A program made the translations under genes and the position numbers. Shown here piece by piece: positions 51,857-58,823 of a DNA stretch of 64,000 nucleotides. How positions within the stretch are numbered: position 1 is the stretch's first letter; the number at the start of each line of letters is the position of its first letter. The DNA comes from Eubacteriales bacterium (GTDB lineage: Bacteria > Bacillota > Clostridia > Oscillospirales > Oscillospiraceae): positions 112,938-176,937 of the forward strand of contig JAUNNH010000003.1 in assembly GCA_030531505.1 (NCBI GenBank). The letters are read 5' to 3'. The notes beneath the pieces were generated by a model that worked only from the letters and a program-made list of their open reading frames with translations, was not told the DNA's origin and made no database searches.

Positions 51857-53899
51857 ATGAAACGTTTCATCAGCTATCTGCTCACCGCTGTCATGCTCGT
51901 TTCGGTGCTGGCCTGTGGGTTCGGGACGGCTGCCGCAGATGAAGCCACCGTTACGATCGAGGCTTCCGATGTCGATCTGCAGCTGAGCCTGATCGCCACC
52001 CAGCTGAGCAAGCTCAAGCAGGAAGACGGCGCGAACACCTGGTACTACAGCGTGACCGATCTGAACCACAACGGGAACCTCGAGTTCATCGCCGCCACGC
52101 TCCATCCCCAGGACCGCTCCACCAACCTGAAGGTCTGGGAGATCAGCGACGACCGCAGCTCTCTGACCGAGTGCAAGCTCGCCAAGGACGAGGACGAGTC
52201 CTTCCCCGATATCATGACCGACGTGGCCGACACCTATCACGATGTCGAGACCGATACCTGGTCCTATATGTTCTATGACAACCTCGTGATCTCCGCGGAC
52301 GACGTCTACACGGTCAAGACCGCCGTCAGTCTCAAGGAGAGCGTCCTCGACTACGAGGCCTTCGCCGTGCAGCACACCCAGGCCGACAAGTACGGCCGCG
52401 GCGTGAGCTACACCGACGCAAACGGCATCTCCATCTCCCCCGACCAGTATAACGCCGCCGGCAGCAACGCCTTTGCCGGCGCCGAGCGCAGCAGCACCAA
52501 CTTCAGCTGGCTGACCGGCAAGGATGTCGATTCCCTCAGCCGCCTGATCGACAGCTATGCTGTCTTCAGCGGCGCCAAGGAGCCCACCGAGGTCTTCCCG
52601 GTCCCGCGTCCGGCCCTGCTGCAGGACGGCTCGCCCGCGGTAACCCCCGCGCCCAGCGCTACGCCTGTGCCCGTGCAGGAGGTCAAGTACCTGGGCATCA
52701 CCAAGAACCCCACCAACGAGAACCGCAAGGAAAAGGATACGGCCCTGTTCGTGGCCTGTGCCAACGCCTATGAGTCCCTGAACTGGACTTTTGTTGCCCC
52801 CAACGGCGGCGAGTACTCCGTGCAGAACTTCCGCAACGTCTTCCCGCGCGCCAGCGTGACGGGCGAGTACAGCACCACGCTCGCCGTCGGCAACGTGGAG
52901 GCCGATATGAACGGATGGGGTGCTTACTGCACCTTCTACTACAGAGGCCAGACCGCCCGCACCACCACCGCCTACATCTATGTGAAGAACGAGCCTGTCC
53001 CCGAGAGCGGCTCCCTGGACGGCTATGTGACCGAGCTCGTTCGCAACTCTGTCACGATCGAGGTCCCCGGCGTGGATTTCTTTACGCTCGATCTCAGCAA
53101 GTGCACCGTCGTCGGTGAGCTCTACGTCGGCGCTCCGGCTACGATCTATTACAGCGGCCGTCACGCCCGCGGCGTCGATGTGACCAGCGCCACCATCCGC
53201 GGCGGCACGGCGCCCGACAGCGGCGTCTACAACGGCACCGTCACCGACTGGGGCTACAGCACCGTCACCGTGAACCTGGACGGCACGACCTCCGTCGCGC
53301 TCGACTGGAGCATCTGCAGCCTGAGCGGAGAGATTTATGTCGGCGCGCCCGCCACGGCCTATTGGAACGGCACCACCGCCAAGGGCCTGAACTTCACCTA
53401 CTGCGTCATCGAGGGCCATCAGCCCGATCCCGATCCCGTCTACGGCTCCATGAGCGGCATCGCCCATGAGGGCGGCGGCGGCTTCGCCATCGACCTGCAG
53501 AACGGCACGGAGGTGTACGTCGACGGCTGGAAGTGCAGCGTGAGCGGCGAGTTCTACGACGGCGCCTCCTGCATCGTGTACTACACCGAGCCTCTCAACG
53601 TCGATTCCATCTATCAGGTCGACATCTACGGCAGCGCGCCGGCCGCGCCGGAGGATGTCGTGCCCGAGACCGTGTACTCTTCGATCAGCGGCACCGCCTT
53701 CCTCGACAGTCCCGGCACCGCCGTCCTCTTCCTTGACAACGGCGGCACCTACTACGTCGATGTCGGCATCTGCAACCAGATCGGCGAGCTCGTCATGGCC
53801 GGCGGCGGCAACAGCTGCGTCGCTTACTACTACAACGATCTCGGCACGGACACCATCTACAACGTGGACGTCTATCCCGCCGAGGACAGCGGCCTGTAA
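51857..53899 (+). CDS. Large secreted protein with four C-terminal beta repeats
   Basis: 680 residues with a signal peptide (residues 1-26). The N-terminal domain has a Ca-loop-like DLNHNGNLEF. A Pro-rich linker TPAPSATPVPVQ (about residues 258-270) leads to an Ig-like domain (ITKNPTNENRKEKDTALFVA) and then to four repeats of about 63-70 residues between about 383 and 680. Each has a CxxxGExxxGAxxxxYY-type core, for example CTVVGELYVGAPATIYY and CSLSGEIYVGAPATAYW. The repeats may be a surface stalk or sugar-binding array. The ATG at 51857 is preferred to 51851 for spacing to GGAG. It is linked to the LysM gene by readthrough. No enzyme motif seen. Confidence 0.75.
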   Translation: MKRFISYLLTAVMLVSVLACGFGTAAADEATVTIEASDVDLQLSLIATQLSKLKQEDGANTWYYSVTDLNHNGNLEFIAATLHPQDRSTNLKVWEISDDRSSLTECKLAKDEDESFPDIMTDVADTYHDVETDTWSYMFYDNLVISADDVYTVKTAVSLKESVLDYEAFAVQHTQADKYGRGVSYTDANGISISPDQYNAAGSNAFAGAERSSTNFSWLTGKDVDSLSRLIDSYAVFSGAKEPTEVFPVPRPALLQDGSPAVTPAPSATPVPVQEVKYLGITKNPTNENRKEKDTALFVACANAYESLNWTFVAPNGGEYSVQNFRNVFPRASVTGEYSTTLAVGNVEADMNGWGAYCTFYYRGQTARTTTAYIYVKNEPVPESGSLDGYVTELVRNSVTIEVPGVDFFTLDLSKCTVVGELYVGAPATIYYSGRHARGVDVTSATIRGGTAPDSGVYNGTVTDWGYSTVTVNLDGTTSVALDWSICSLSGEIYVGAPATAYWNGTTAKGLNFTYCVIEGHQPDPDPVYGSMSGIAHEGGGGFAIDLQNGTEVYVDGWKCSVSGEFYDGASCIVYYTEPLNVDSIYQVDIYGSAPAAPEDVVPETVYSSISGTAFLDSPGTAVLFLDNGGTYYVDVGICNQIGELVMAGGGNSCVAYYYNDLGTDTIYNVDVYPAEDSGL

Positions 53900-53912
53900 A
53901 GGGCTGAGCGCG

Positions 53913-53946
53913 TGTGACGCTTGTGTGATGGATGCTGTGGTATCCT
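53913..53946 (+). promoter_or_regulatory. Class 2 direct-repeat promoter, site 5
   Basis: TGTGAC (53913-53918) and TGTGAT (53924-53929), then 11 bp to TATCCT (53941-53946). Confidence 0.75.
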
Positions 53947-54028
53947 GAACACGCAATCAAGGCAACGGCGCCTGAGGATCCCCGGATTGCAGGCGCCGCG
54001 ATCCAAAAATGAATGGAGGATTATTAGT

Positions 54029-54235
54029 ATGGCAATGGAAAAAGTCGCGATGAACGATGAGCAGCTGGATCAGGTCACCGGCGGTTCCGTCCTTCCCTAT
54101 GTCGTCCAGGCCGGCGACACCCTTGGCGCGCTCGCCAAGAAATACAACGTCACGCTCGAGCAGCTGATGAAGTGGAACAACATCAAGGATCCCAACCTGC
54201 TGACGGTCGGCCAGCGGCTGGTCATCAAGTTCTGA
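54029..54235 (+). CDS. Gly-Gly leader LysM protein (3)
   Basis: 68-residue precursor with leader MAMEKVAMNDEQLDQVTGG. The 49-residue mature part is a bare LysM domain (YVVQAGDTLGALAKKYNVTL, ending LTVGQRLVIKF), the smallest cargo of the locus. GGAGG lies 9 bases before the ATG at 54029. It is a single-gene unit between a class 2 promoter and a strong terminator. Confidence 0.9.
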   Translation: MAMEKVAMNDEQLDQVTGGSVLPYVVQAGDTLGALAKKYNVTLEQLMKWNNIKDPNLLTVGQRLVIKF

Positions 54236-54251
54236 TCACAGAACAATGCCC

Positions 54252-54286
54252 GGAAGACGCAGCGCTCGCCGCTGCGTCTTCCTCAT
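54252..54286 (+). terminator. Terminator of LysM gene 3
   Basis: A 13-bp stem GGAAGACGCAGCG/CGCTGCGTCTTCC with a 5-base loop, then TCATTTT. Confidence 0.88.
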
Positions 54287-54325
54287 TTTCGGCCCGTCTC
54301 ATTTTTTGGGAAAAGCGGGAGATCG

Positions 54326-54359
54326 TGTGACAGAAGTGTGATAAAGCCTGTGTTATGAT
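54326..54359 (+). promoter_or_regulatory. Class 2 direct-repeat promoter, site 6
   Basis: TGTGAC (54326-54331) and TGTGAT (54337-54342), then 11 bp to TATGAT (54354-54359). CGTAAACAAGAGA follows at 54365-54377. Confidence 0.78.
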
Positions 54360-54436
54360 GTGCCCGTAAACAAGAGAAAGCCAAACAAAAAACCAAAATC
54401 CAAAAGACAAACCAAAATCTGAAAGGAGATATTATC

Positions 54437-54769
54437 ATGAGCGATCTGGAGAAGAAAGTGGAGAAACTGGCCGACGAGGAACTCGGCAATGTGGCGGGCG
54501 GCGCTTCCGCCAACTATCTGGCGGCGCTGGACGTTATGGCCGGCAAGTACGGCAACGGCGAGGAGCGTCGGCGGAGACTGGCGGCGGCCGGCTACAACTA
54601 CGACGCCGTGCAGCATCTGGTGAACGGCCTGGCCAAGGGGTATGACCGTGTCGCCCGCGAAGTGATCGCGGGCAAGTACGGCAACGATCAGTACCGTGTG
54701 AACGCGCTGCGCGCCGCCGGCTACGACGCCCGTCTCGTGCAGGATCTGGTCAACGAGATCCTGAAGTAA
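54437..54769 (+). CDS. Gly-Gly leader protein with two Cpl-7 repeats
   Basis: 110-residue precursor; the leader ends LADEELGNVAGG at Gly22. The 88-residue mature part consists of two Cpl-7 (CW_7) repeats: VMAGKYGNGEERRRRLAAAG and VIAGKYGNDQYRVNALRAAG, each ending in a VQxLVN stretch. Cpl-7 repeats are the muropeptide-binding modules of phage lysins and some wall hydrolases. No catalytic domain is attached. AAAGGAG lies 8 bases before the ATG. It is a wall-binding cargo by a different fold from the LysM proteins, which strengthens the view that wall binding is what the exported set shares. Confidence 0.88.
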   Translation: MSDLEKKVEKLADEELGNVAGGASANYLAALDVMAGKYGNGEERRRRLAAAGYNYDAVQHLVNGLAKGYDRVAREVIAGKYGNDQYRVNALRAAGYDARLVQDLVNEILK

Positions 54770-54794
54770 GCGGCAGAAATCCACATAAAGGAAT

Positions 54795-54827
54795 CCCCGC
54801 TGCCGCAAAAAGCAGCGGGGGTTTTTA
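54795..54827 (+). terminator. Partial terminator after the Cpl-7 gene
   Basis: Stem CCCCGCTGC/GCAGCGGGG with an 8-base loop, then GTTTTT. The lipoprotein gene begins 15 bases later without a promoter motif. Confidence 0.8.
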
Positions 54828-54841
54828 TCAGGAGTACGACT

Positions 54842-57298
54842 ATGAAAAAGAAGCTGATCATCATACTGGGCATGCTGCTCTGCGCAGCGCTGCTCGCAGG
54901 CTGCGCGACGGCGGCCCCCGCCGCGCCGGCGCAGACGGAGAGCCCGGCCGCTCCCGCCGCCGCAGACGCGGAGGCGACTGTCTGGCAGGCGCGCTTCACC
55001 ACGCTGGAGTCCGACGCGCTCCGGGCTGCCCTGCGCAGCGGATGCGCACGGGCCGGGGAGCTGTACTTTATCAGCAGCGGCGTGATCGCCGACGAGACGC
55101 CGGCGGGCGTCGAACCGGAGTGGCCGGAGCAGTACTGGGTCTACGGCCCGATTCTCGTCAAAGCGACGCCGGACGGGAAAATCGAGGTCCTGCCCTATAC
55201 GCCGGAACGGCCGGAGAGTGAGCCGGGCGTAAACAGCGGAGTGCTCTTCGAGCAGCTCTGTCTCGACCCCGACGGGAGCCTCTGGGTCCTGGAGAACCGC
55301 TATCGGATCGATGACGAGAGCGGGGCGGCGCAGGAGGAGAAAACGCTGGTCCATCTCGGTGAGGACGGCAGCGTGCTCGCACAGTTGCCGCTGCAGAGCC
55401 TCGCGGCCTTCGCGAACGAAATGGGGAAGTCCGGAGGGGACTATTCCTTCACCGTTCCCGGGATCGCGAGCGACGGAAAGGGTGGCATCTGGCTTGCGGT
55501 GCATGAGTATTTGTCCGGCAACGGCAACTATGCGCAGAACAACCGCCTCTGTGTGCTGGATGCGGAGAGCGGCGCGCTGCGGGATACGATCGAGCTTGAC
55601 GGCGAGATCGCGGCGCTGGTGCGCCTCGGCAGCGGACGGATCGCCGCAGCGAGCTATCAGGGCTCCACGCCGGTCTTCTCCCTGCTGGACACGGAGAAGA
55701 GGGATCTGACCGATGTGGCCGTGGCCGATGACTTCCTGCGTGACGTGACCGGCGGCGCGGGCGACAGCCTCTGCTACAGCGCGGGAGACGGCTACTATCG
55801 CCTGGATATGGCCACGGGGGAGACGGAAAAGCTCTTTGACTGGGCAGCCTGCGACGTGGCGCATACGGACGGCGACAGCGTCTGCGTGCTGGACGACGGG
55901 CGCGTCGTCACGACGGCGTGCCGCGAGAGTGCCGACGGCGTGCGCAGCGAGCTGATCGTGCTCGCGCCTGTCCCGGCCTCGGAGACGCCGGAGCGCAAGA
56001 CCCTGCGCCTCGCGGTCATGAACCTCTATCCCTTCACCAGCGAGATGATCAGCCGCTTCAACCGCTCCCAGACGGAGTACCGCATCGAGGTCACGGATTA
56101 CGCCCAGTATAACGACTACAGCAGCTCGAATCCCGAGGACTGGAACGCCGGTCTCACCAGACTCCAGACCGAGCTGATCGCCGGAACGGTCCCGGATATG
56201 ATCGACATCAGCCTCCTGCCGGTCAGCCGCCTGGGCGGCAAGGGCCTGCTCACGGACCTGCTGCCGCTGATCGACGCCGATCCGGAACTCAGCCGCGAGG
56301 ACCTCAACATGCATGTGCTGGAGGCCTTCGAGGAGAAGGGCAAGCTCTATCAGACCGTCAGCAACTACTATGTGATGACGACGATGGGGCTTAGCAAGGT
56401 GGTGGGCGATCGGCCCGGCTGGACCATGGAGAACTTCGGCGCCGCGATGCAGGGCCTGCAGGCGGAGCACCCGGACAGCACGGTCTTCGACGTCTACACG
56501 ACCCGCGACGACGCGCTGAGCTTCCTGCTCTATCTGCAGCTGGAGGACTATGTGGACTGGAGCACCGGCGAGTGCTTCTTCGACTCGGAGAGCTTCAAGC
56601 AGCTCCTGTCCTTTGTGCGCAGCTTCCCGACTGCCTACGACTGGGGCACGGATGTGACTGTGATGGAGCTGGATCCCGATCTGCGTCTCGCAGCCGGGGA
56701 GCAGCTGATGAAGCAGTGCAATCTCACCTGCTTTGAGGATGTGCAGCGAAACACCCTCGGCCTCGGCGGGGCACCCGCCACCTTCGTGGGCTACCCCATG
56801 GAGAACGGCGTGGGCAGCATGTTCGCCCAGATCGGCAACGCCATCGCCATTTCCTCCGCCTGCGCGGAGAAGGAGGCGGCCTGGCAGTTCGTACGGCAAT
56901 TCTTCCTGCCGGACTATCAGGAGCAGCTCAGCGGCAGCGTGTTCCCCACCAATCTCGCGGTGTATGAGGAAATGAAGCACGACGCTCTGACAACGGCTTA
57001 TCAGCGCAACCCCGACGGCAGCTATGCGCTGGACGCCGAAGGGAAACGGATCGAGGCCGACCGCGGCAGCGCCTATATCGCCGGGACGGAAATAAAGCTT
57101 CGTGCCGTGACGGAGGAGGAAGCAGCCCTGGTCGAAGAGCTGACGGCGGCCACCACGCACGTCCTCAGCACGGACAACAGCCTAAAGGAAATCCTGGTCA
57201 GCGGCGCGGCCCCCTATTTCGTTGACCAGCGCGGCCTCGATGAAACGGTGCGGCAGATCCAGAGCCGGGCGTCGATCTATGTCAGCGAGCAGAAATAA
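54842..57298 (+). CDS. Lipoprotein with propeller-like N half and solute-binding C half
   Basis: 818 residues. Lipobox LLAGC with acceptor Cys21, then an Ala/Pro linker. Residues 50-375 show repeated beta segments such as GGIWLAVHEYLSGNGNYAQN and SVCVLDDGRVVTTACRESAD, consistent with a beta propeller. From about residue 382 a family 1 solute-binding domain follows (LRLAVMNLYPFTSEMISRFN, TELIAGTVPDMIDISLLP, KEAAWQFVRQFFLPDYQEQL). No permease genes adjoin. The fusion could sense a wall fragment and report to the regulators, but this is inference. It is expressed by readthrough from the Cpl-7 gene's class 2 promoter. Confidence 0.75.
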   Translation: MKKKLIIILGMLLCAALLAGCATAAPAAPAQTESPAAPAAADAEATVWQARFTTLESDALRAALRSGCARAGELYFISSGVIADETPAGVEPEWPEQYWVYGPILVKATPDGKIEVLPYTPERPESEPGVNSGVLFEQLCLDPDGSLWVLENRYRIDDESGAAQEEKTLVHLGEDGSVLAQLPLQSLAAFANEMGKSGGDYSFTVPGIASDGKGGIWLAVHEYLSGNGNYAQNNRLCVLDAESGALRDTIELDGEIAALVRLGSGRIAAASYQGSTPVFSLLDTEKRDLTDVAVADDFLRDVTGGAGDSLCYSAGDGYYRLDMATGETEKLFDWAACDVAHTDGDSVCVLDDGRVVTTACRESADGVRSELIVLAPVPASETPERKTLRLAVMNLYPFTSEMISRFNRSQTEYRIEVTDYAQYNDYSSSNPEDWNAGLTRLQTELIAGTVPDMIDISLLPVSRLGGKGLLTDLLPLIDADPELSREDLNMHVLEAFEEKGKLYQTVSNYYVMTTMGLSKVVGDRPGWTMENFGAAMQGLQAEHPDSTVFDVYTTRDDALSFLLYLQLEDYVDWSTGECFFDSESFKQLLSFVRSFPTAYDWGTDVTVMELDPDLRLAAGEQLMKQCNLTCFEDVQRNTLGLGGAPATFVGYPMENGVGSMFAQIGNAIAISSACAEKEAAWQFVRQFFLPDYQEQLSGSVFPTNLAVYEEMKHDALTTAYQRNPDGSYALDAEGKRIEADRGSAYIAGTEIKLRAVTEEEAALVEELTAATTHVLSTDNSLKEILVSGAAPYFVDQRGLDETVRQIQSRASIYVSEQK

Positions 57299-57310
57299 AT
57301 CGGTTTTCTG

Positions 57311-57344
57311 TGTGACACTTGTGTGATAAAACCTGTGCTATGAT
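57311..57344 (+). promoter_or_regulatory. Class 2 direct-repeat promoter, site 7
   Basis: TGTGAC (57311-57316) and TGTGAT (57322-57327), then 11 bp to TATGAT (57339-57344). CGTAAACAAGAGA follows at 57350-57362. Confidence 0.78.
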
Positions 57345-57415
57345 AAGGCCGTAAACAAGAGATGCGGAAACAAAAACCTCCGCAGACTCAAAAAAATGAA
57401 AAGGAGATTATAAAA

Positions 57416-57679
57416 ATGTCTGACGGAATCAAGATCAATGAGAGCGAACTCGAGGGTGTCTCCGGCGGCGCCGGCAGCTGGCAGCAGTATGCGAAGGGTA
57501 CCTATGTGAACTACGGCAACTACATCGTCTACACCGTCGCCCGCGGCGATGTCGTCTCCGGCATCGCGATCCGCTTCGGCGTGACCACCGAGCAGATCAA
57601 GCAGTGGAACAGCCTGAAGGATGTCAATGTGATCAGCGTCGGCCAGAAGCTGACCATCTATCCCACCGTCATCCGCTGA
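57416..57679 (+). CDS. Gly-Gly leader LysM protein (4)
   Basis: 87 residues with leader MSDGIKINESELEGVSGG. The mature part matches LysM protein 2 (51529) in length and most positions, including the Tyr-rich stretch QYAKGTYVNYGNYIVYTVAR and the LysM end ISVGQKLTIYPTVIR. Promoter, 5' leader and coding region are all similar to those of 51529, so the two are probably a tandem-type duplication moved apart. It is a single-gene unit with its own class 2 promoter and terminator. Confidence 0.9.
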   Translation: MSDGIKINESELEGVSGGAGSWQQYAKGTYVNYGNYIVYTVARGDVVSGIAIRFGVTTEQIKQWNSLKDVNVISVGQKLTIYPTVIR

Positions 57680-57694
57680 GCCCGGAGGAACAAG

Positions 57695-57733
57695 CCCCTG
57701 CCGACCACTTGTGAAGCGGCAGGGGACTTTTTT
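57695..57733 (+). terminator. Terminator of LysM gene 4
   Basis: Stem CCCCTGCCG/CGGCAGGGG with a 13-base loop, then ACTTTTTT. Confidence 0.85.
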
Positions 57734-57752
57734 AGGAAAAAGCGGAGCATAC

Positions 57753-57783
57753 TGGACATCTGTTGGACGGGGTGCGGTATGGT
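57753..57783 (+). promoter_or_regulatory. Class 1 direct-repeat promoter, site 5
   Basis: TGGACA (57753-57758) and TGGACG (57764-57769), then 8 bp to TATGGT (57778-57783). It drives the cyclic-nucleotide-binding genes. Confidence 0.7.
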
Positions 57784-57814
57784 GTAGTGGGTAATTTTAT
57801 TTAAGGAGGTCCGC

Positions 57815-58210
57815 ATGAAAATACAAAATTACAAAAAGGGTGAGATCCTCTTTCGGGAGGGGGATCCCGGGGACTGCATGTTCGACGTATACAGCGGCAC
57901 AGTCGGCGTCTATTCCCGCTATGGCACGCCGGAGGAAAAGCTCCTGCGCAAATTCTATCCCGATGAGTATTTCGGTGAGATGAGCCTGATCGACCATGCG
58001 CCGCGTTCCGCAACCGCGGTGGCGCTGGAGGGTGAGACCACGGTGGGCCTCATCACCGAAGAGAGCTTCGGGGAGTTCTTTGAGAAGAACCCGGCGCGCG
58101 TGCTGATGGTGATGCAGCATCTGAGCGGAAATCTGCGGCGCCGCACCAACGAATACGTGCAGGTCTGCAAGGAGATCCACGATCTCTCCGAGAAGGAGGA
58201 ACAGAAATGA
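57815..58210 (+). CDS. Stand-alone cyclic-nucleotide-binding protein (1)
   Basis: 131 residues, almost entirely one cNMP-binding barrel. The phosphate-binding cassette is intact: Gly54-Glu55 and Arg64 in FGEMSLIDHAPRSATAV. There is no DNA-binding helix-turn-helix as in Crp and no enzyme domain. It overlaps its paralogue by four bases (ATGA). A nucleotide cyclase is encoded 614 bases downstream, so the ligand is probably made by that enzyme. The output must pass through protein contacts; possible partners are the exporter ATPases or the PP2C protein. Confidence 0.9.
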   Translation: MKIQNYKKGEILFREGDPGDCMFDVYSGTVGVYSRYGTPEEKLLRKFYPDEYFGEMSLIDHAPRSATAVALEGETTVGLITEESFGEFFEKNPARVLMVMQHLSGNLRRRTNEYVQVCKEIHDLSEKEEQK

Positions 58211-58728
58211 GCATGCTGACATTTCAGAAGGACGATGTCATTTTCAAGCAGGGCGATTTCGCTGAATGCATGTACGATATCGTCTCCGGCAGCGTAGGCA
58301 TCTTCGTCGGCTACGGCACGGAGAACGAGACGCGCCTCACGGTTTTGAAGGCCGGCAACTTCCTGGGTGAGATGGGCCTGATCGAGGCCTATCCCCGCAG
58401 CGCCACCGCTGTGGCCATGGAGGCTACCGAACTGCGTGAGATCGGCGAGAAGGAATTCGGCGAGTACTTCAAGGGTCAGCCCGCGCGCCTGCTGGAGATC
58501 ATGTCCCAGCTCAGCGAACGCCTGCGTGACCGGACCGAGGATTACGAGGGCGCCTGCGTCGTCCTGGATAACCTCAAGGCGACTCAGAAAGCGCCGGAGA
58601 AGCGCAGCCGCTCTCTGCTCGAGCGCGCAAAGGCCCTGGCTGCGTTCTACAACGAGGTCATGGCGCAGGCGGCTTCCACGCCTGAGATGAACGCGGGATT
58701 CTACAACTATTATGTAAACCGCCACTGA
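58207..58728 (+). CDS. Stand-alone cyclic-nucleotide-binding protein (2)
   Basis: 173 residues, paralogue of the upstream gene, with cassette residues Gly54, Glu55 and Arg64 (LGEMGLIEAYPRSATAV). It carries a 60-residue C-terminal tail of basic and helical character (LKATQKAPEKRSRSLLERAK) without a recognisable DNA-binding fold. The two proteins may form a heterodimer. Translation is coupled to the first gene by the ATGA overlap. Confidence 0.9.
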   Translation: MSMLTFQKDDVIFKQGDFAECMYDIVSGSVGIFVGYGTENETRLTVLKAGNFLGEMGLIEAYPRSATAVAMEATELREIGEKEFGEYFKGQPARLLEIMSQLSERLRDRTEDYEGACVVLDNLKATQKAPEKRSRSLLERAKALAAFYNEVMAQAASTPEMNAGFYNYYVNRH

Positions 58729-58773
58729 GCACAACGTGTCCGCCTGCGGGGCTGATACAGCGAGCCAGACCAC

Positions 58774-58803
58774 CGGCTTCCGTCCTGAGAAGGACGGAAG
58801 CCG
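58774..58803 (+). terminator. Terminator between cNMP-binding and cyclase genes
   Basis: A 13-bp stem CGGCTTCCGTCCT/AGGACGGAAGCCG with a GAGA loop, then TATTTGA. The T run is weak, so some readthrough into the cyclase gene is expected, as no promoter motif is seen after it. Confidence 0.65.
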
Positions 58804-58823
58804 TATTTGAATGGAGAGACAGC

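Noticed and set aside
51529-57679. Classical bacteriocin genes
   Set aside because: The leaders end in Gly-Gly, but the mature parts are complete LysM or Cpl-7 domains, not short amphipathic or Cys/Ser/Thr-rich cores, and no modification or immunity gene is seen.
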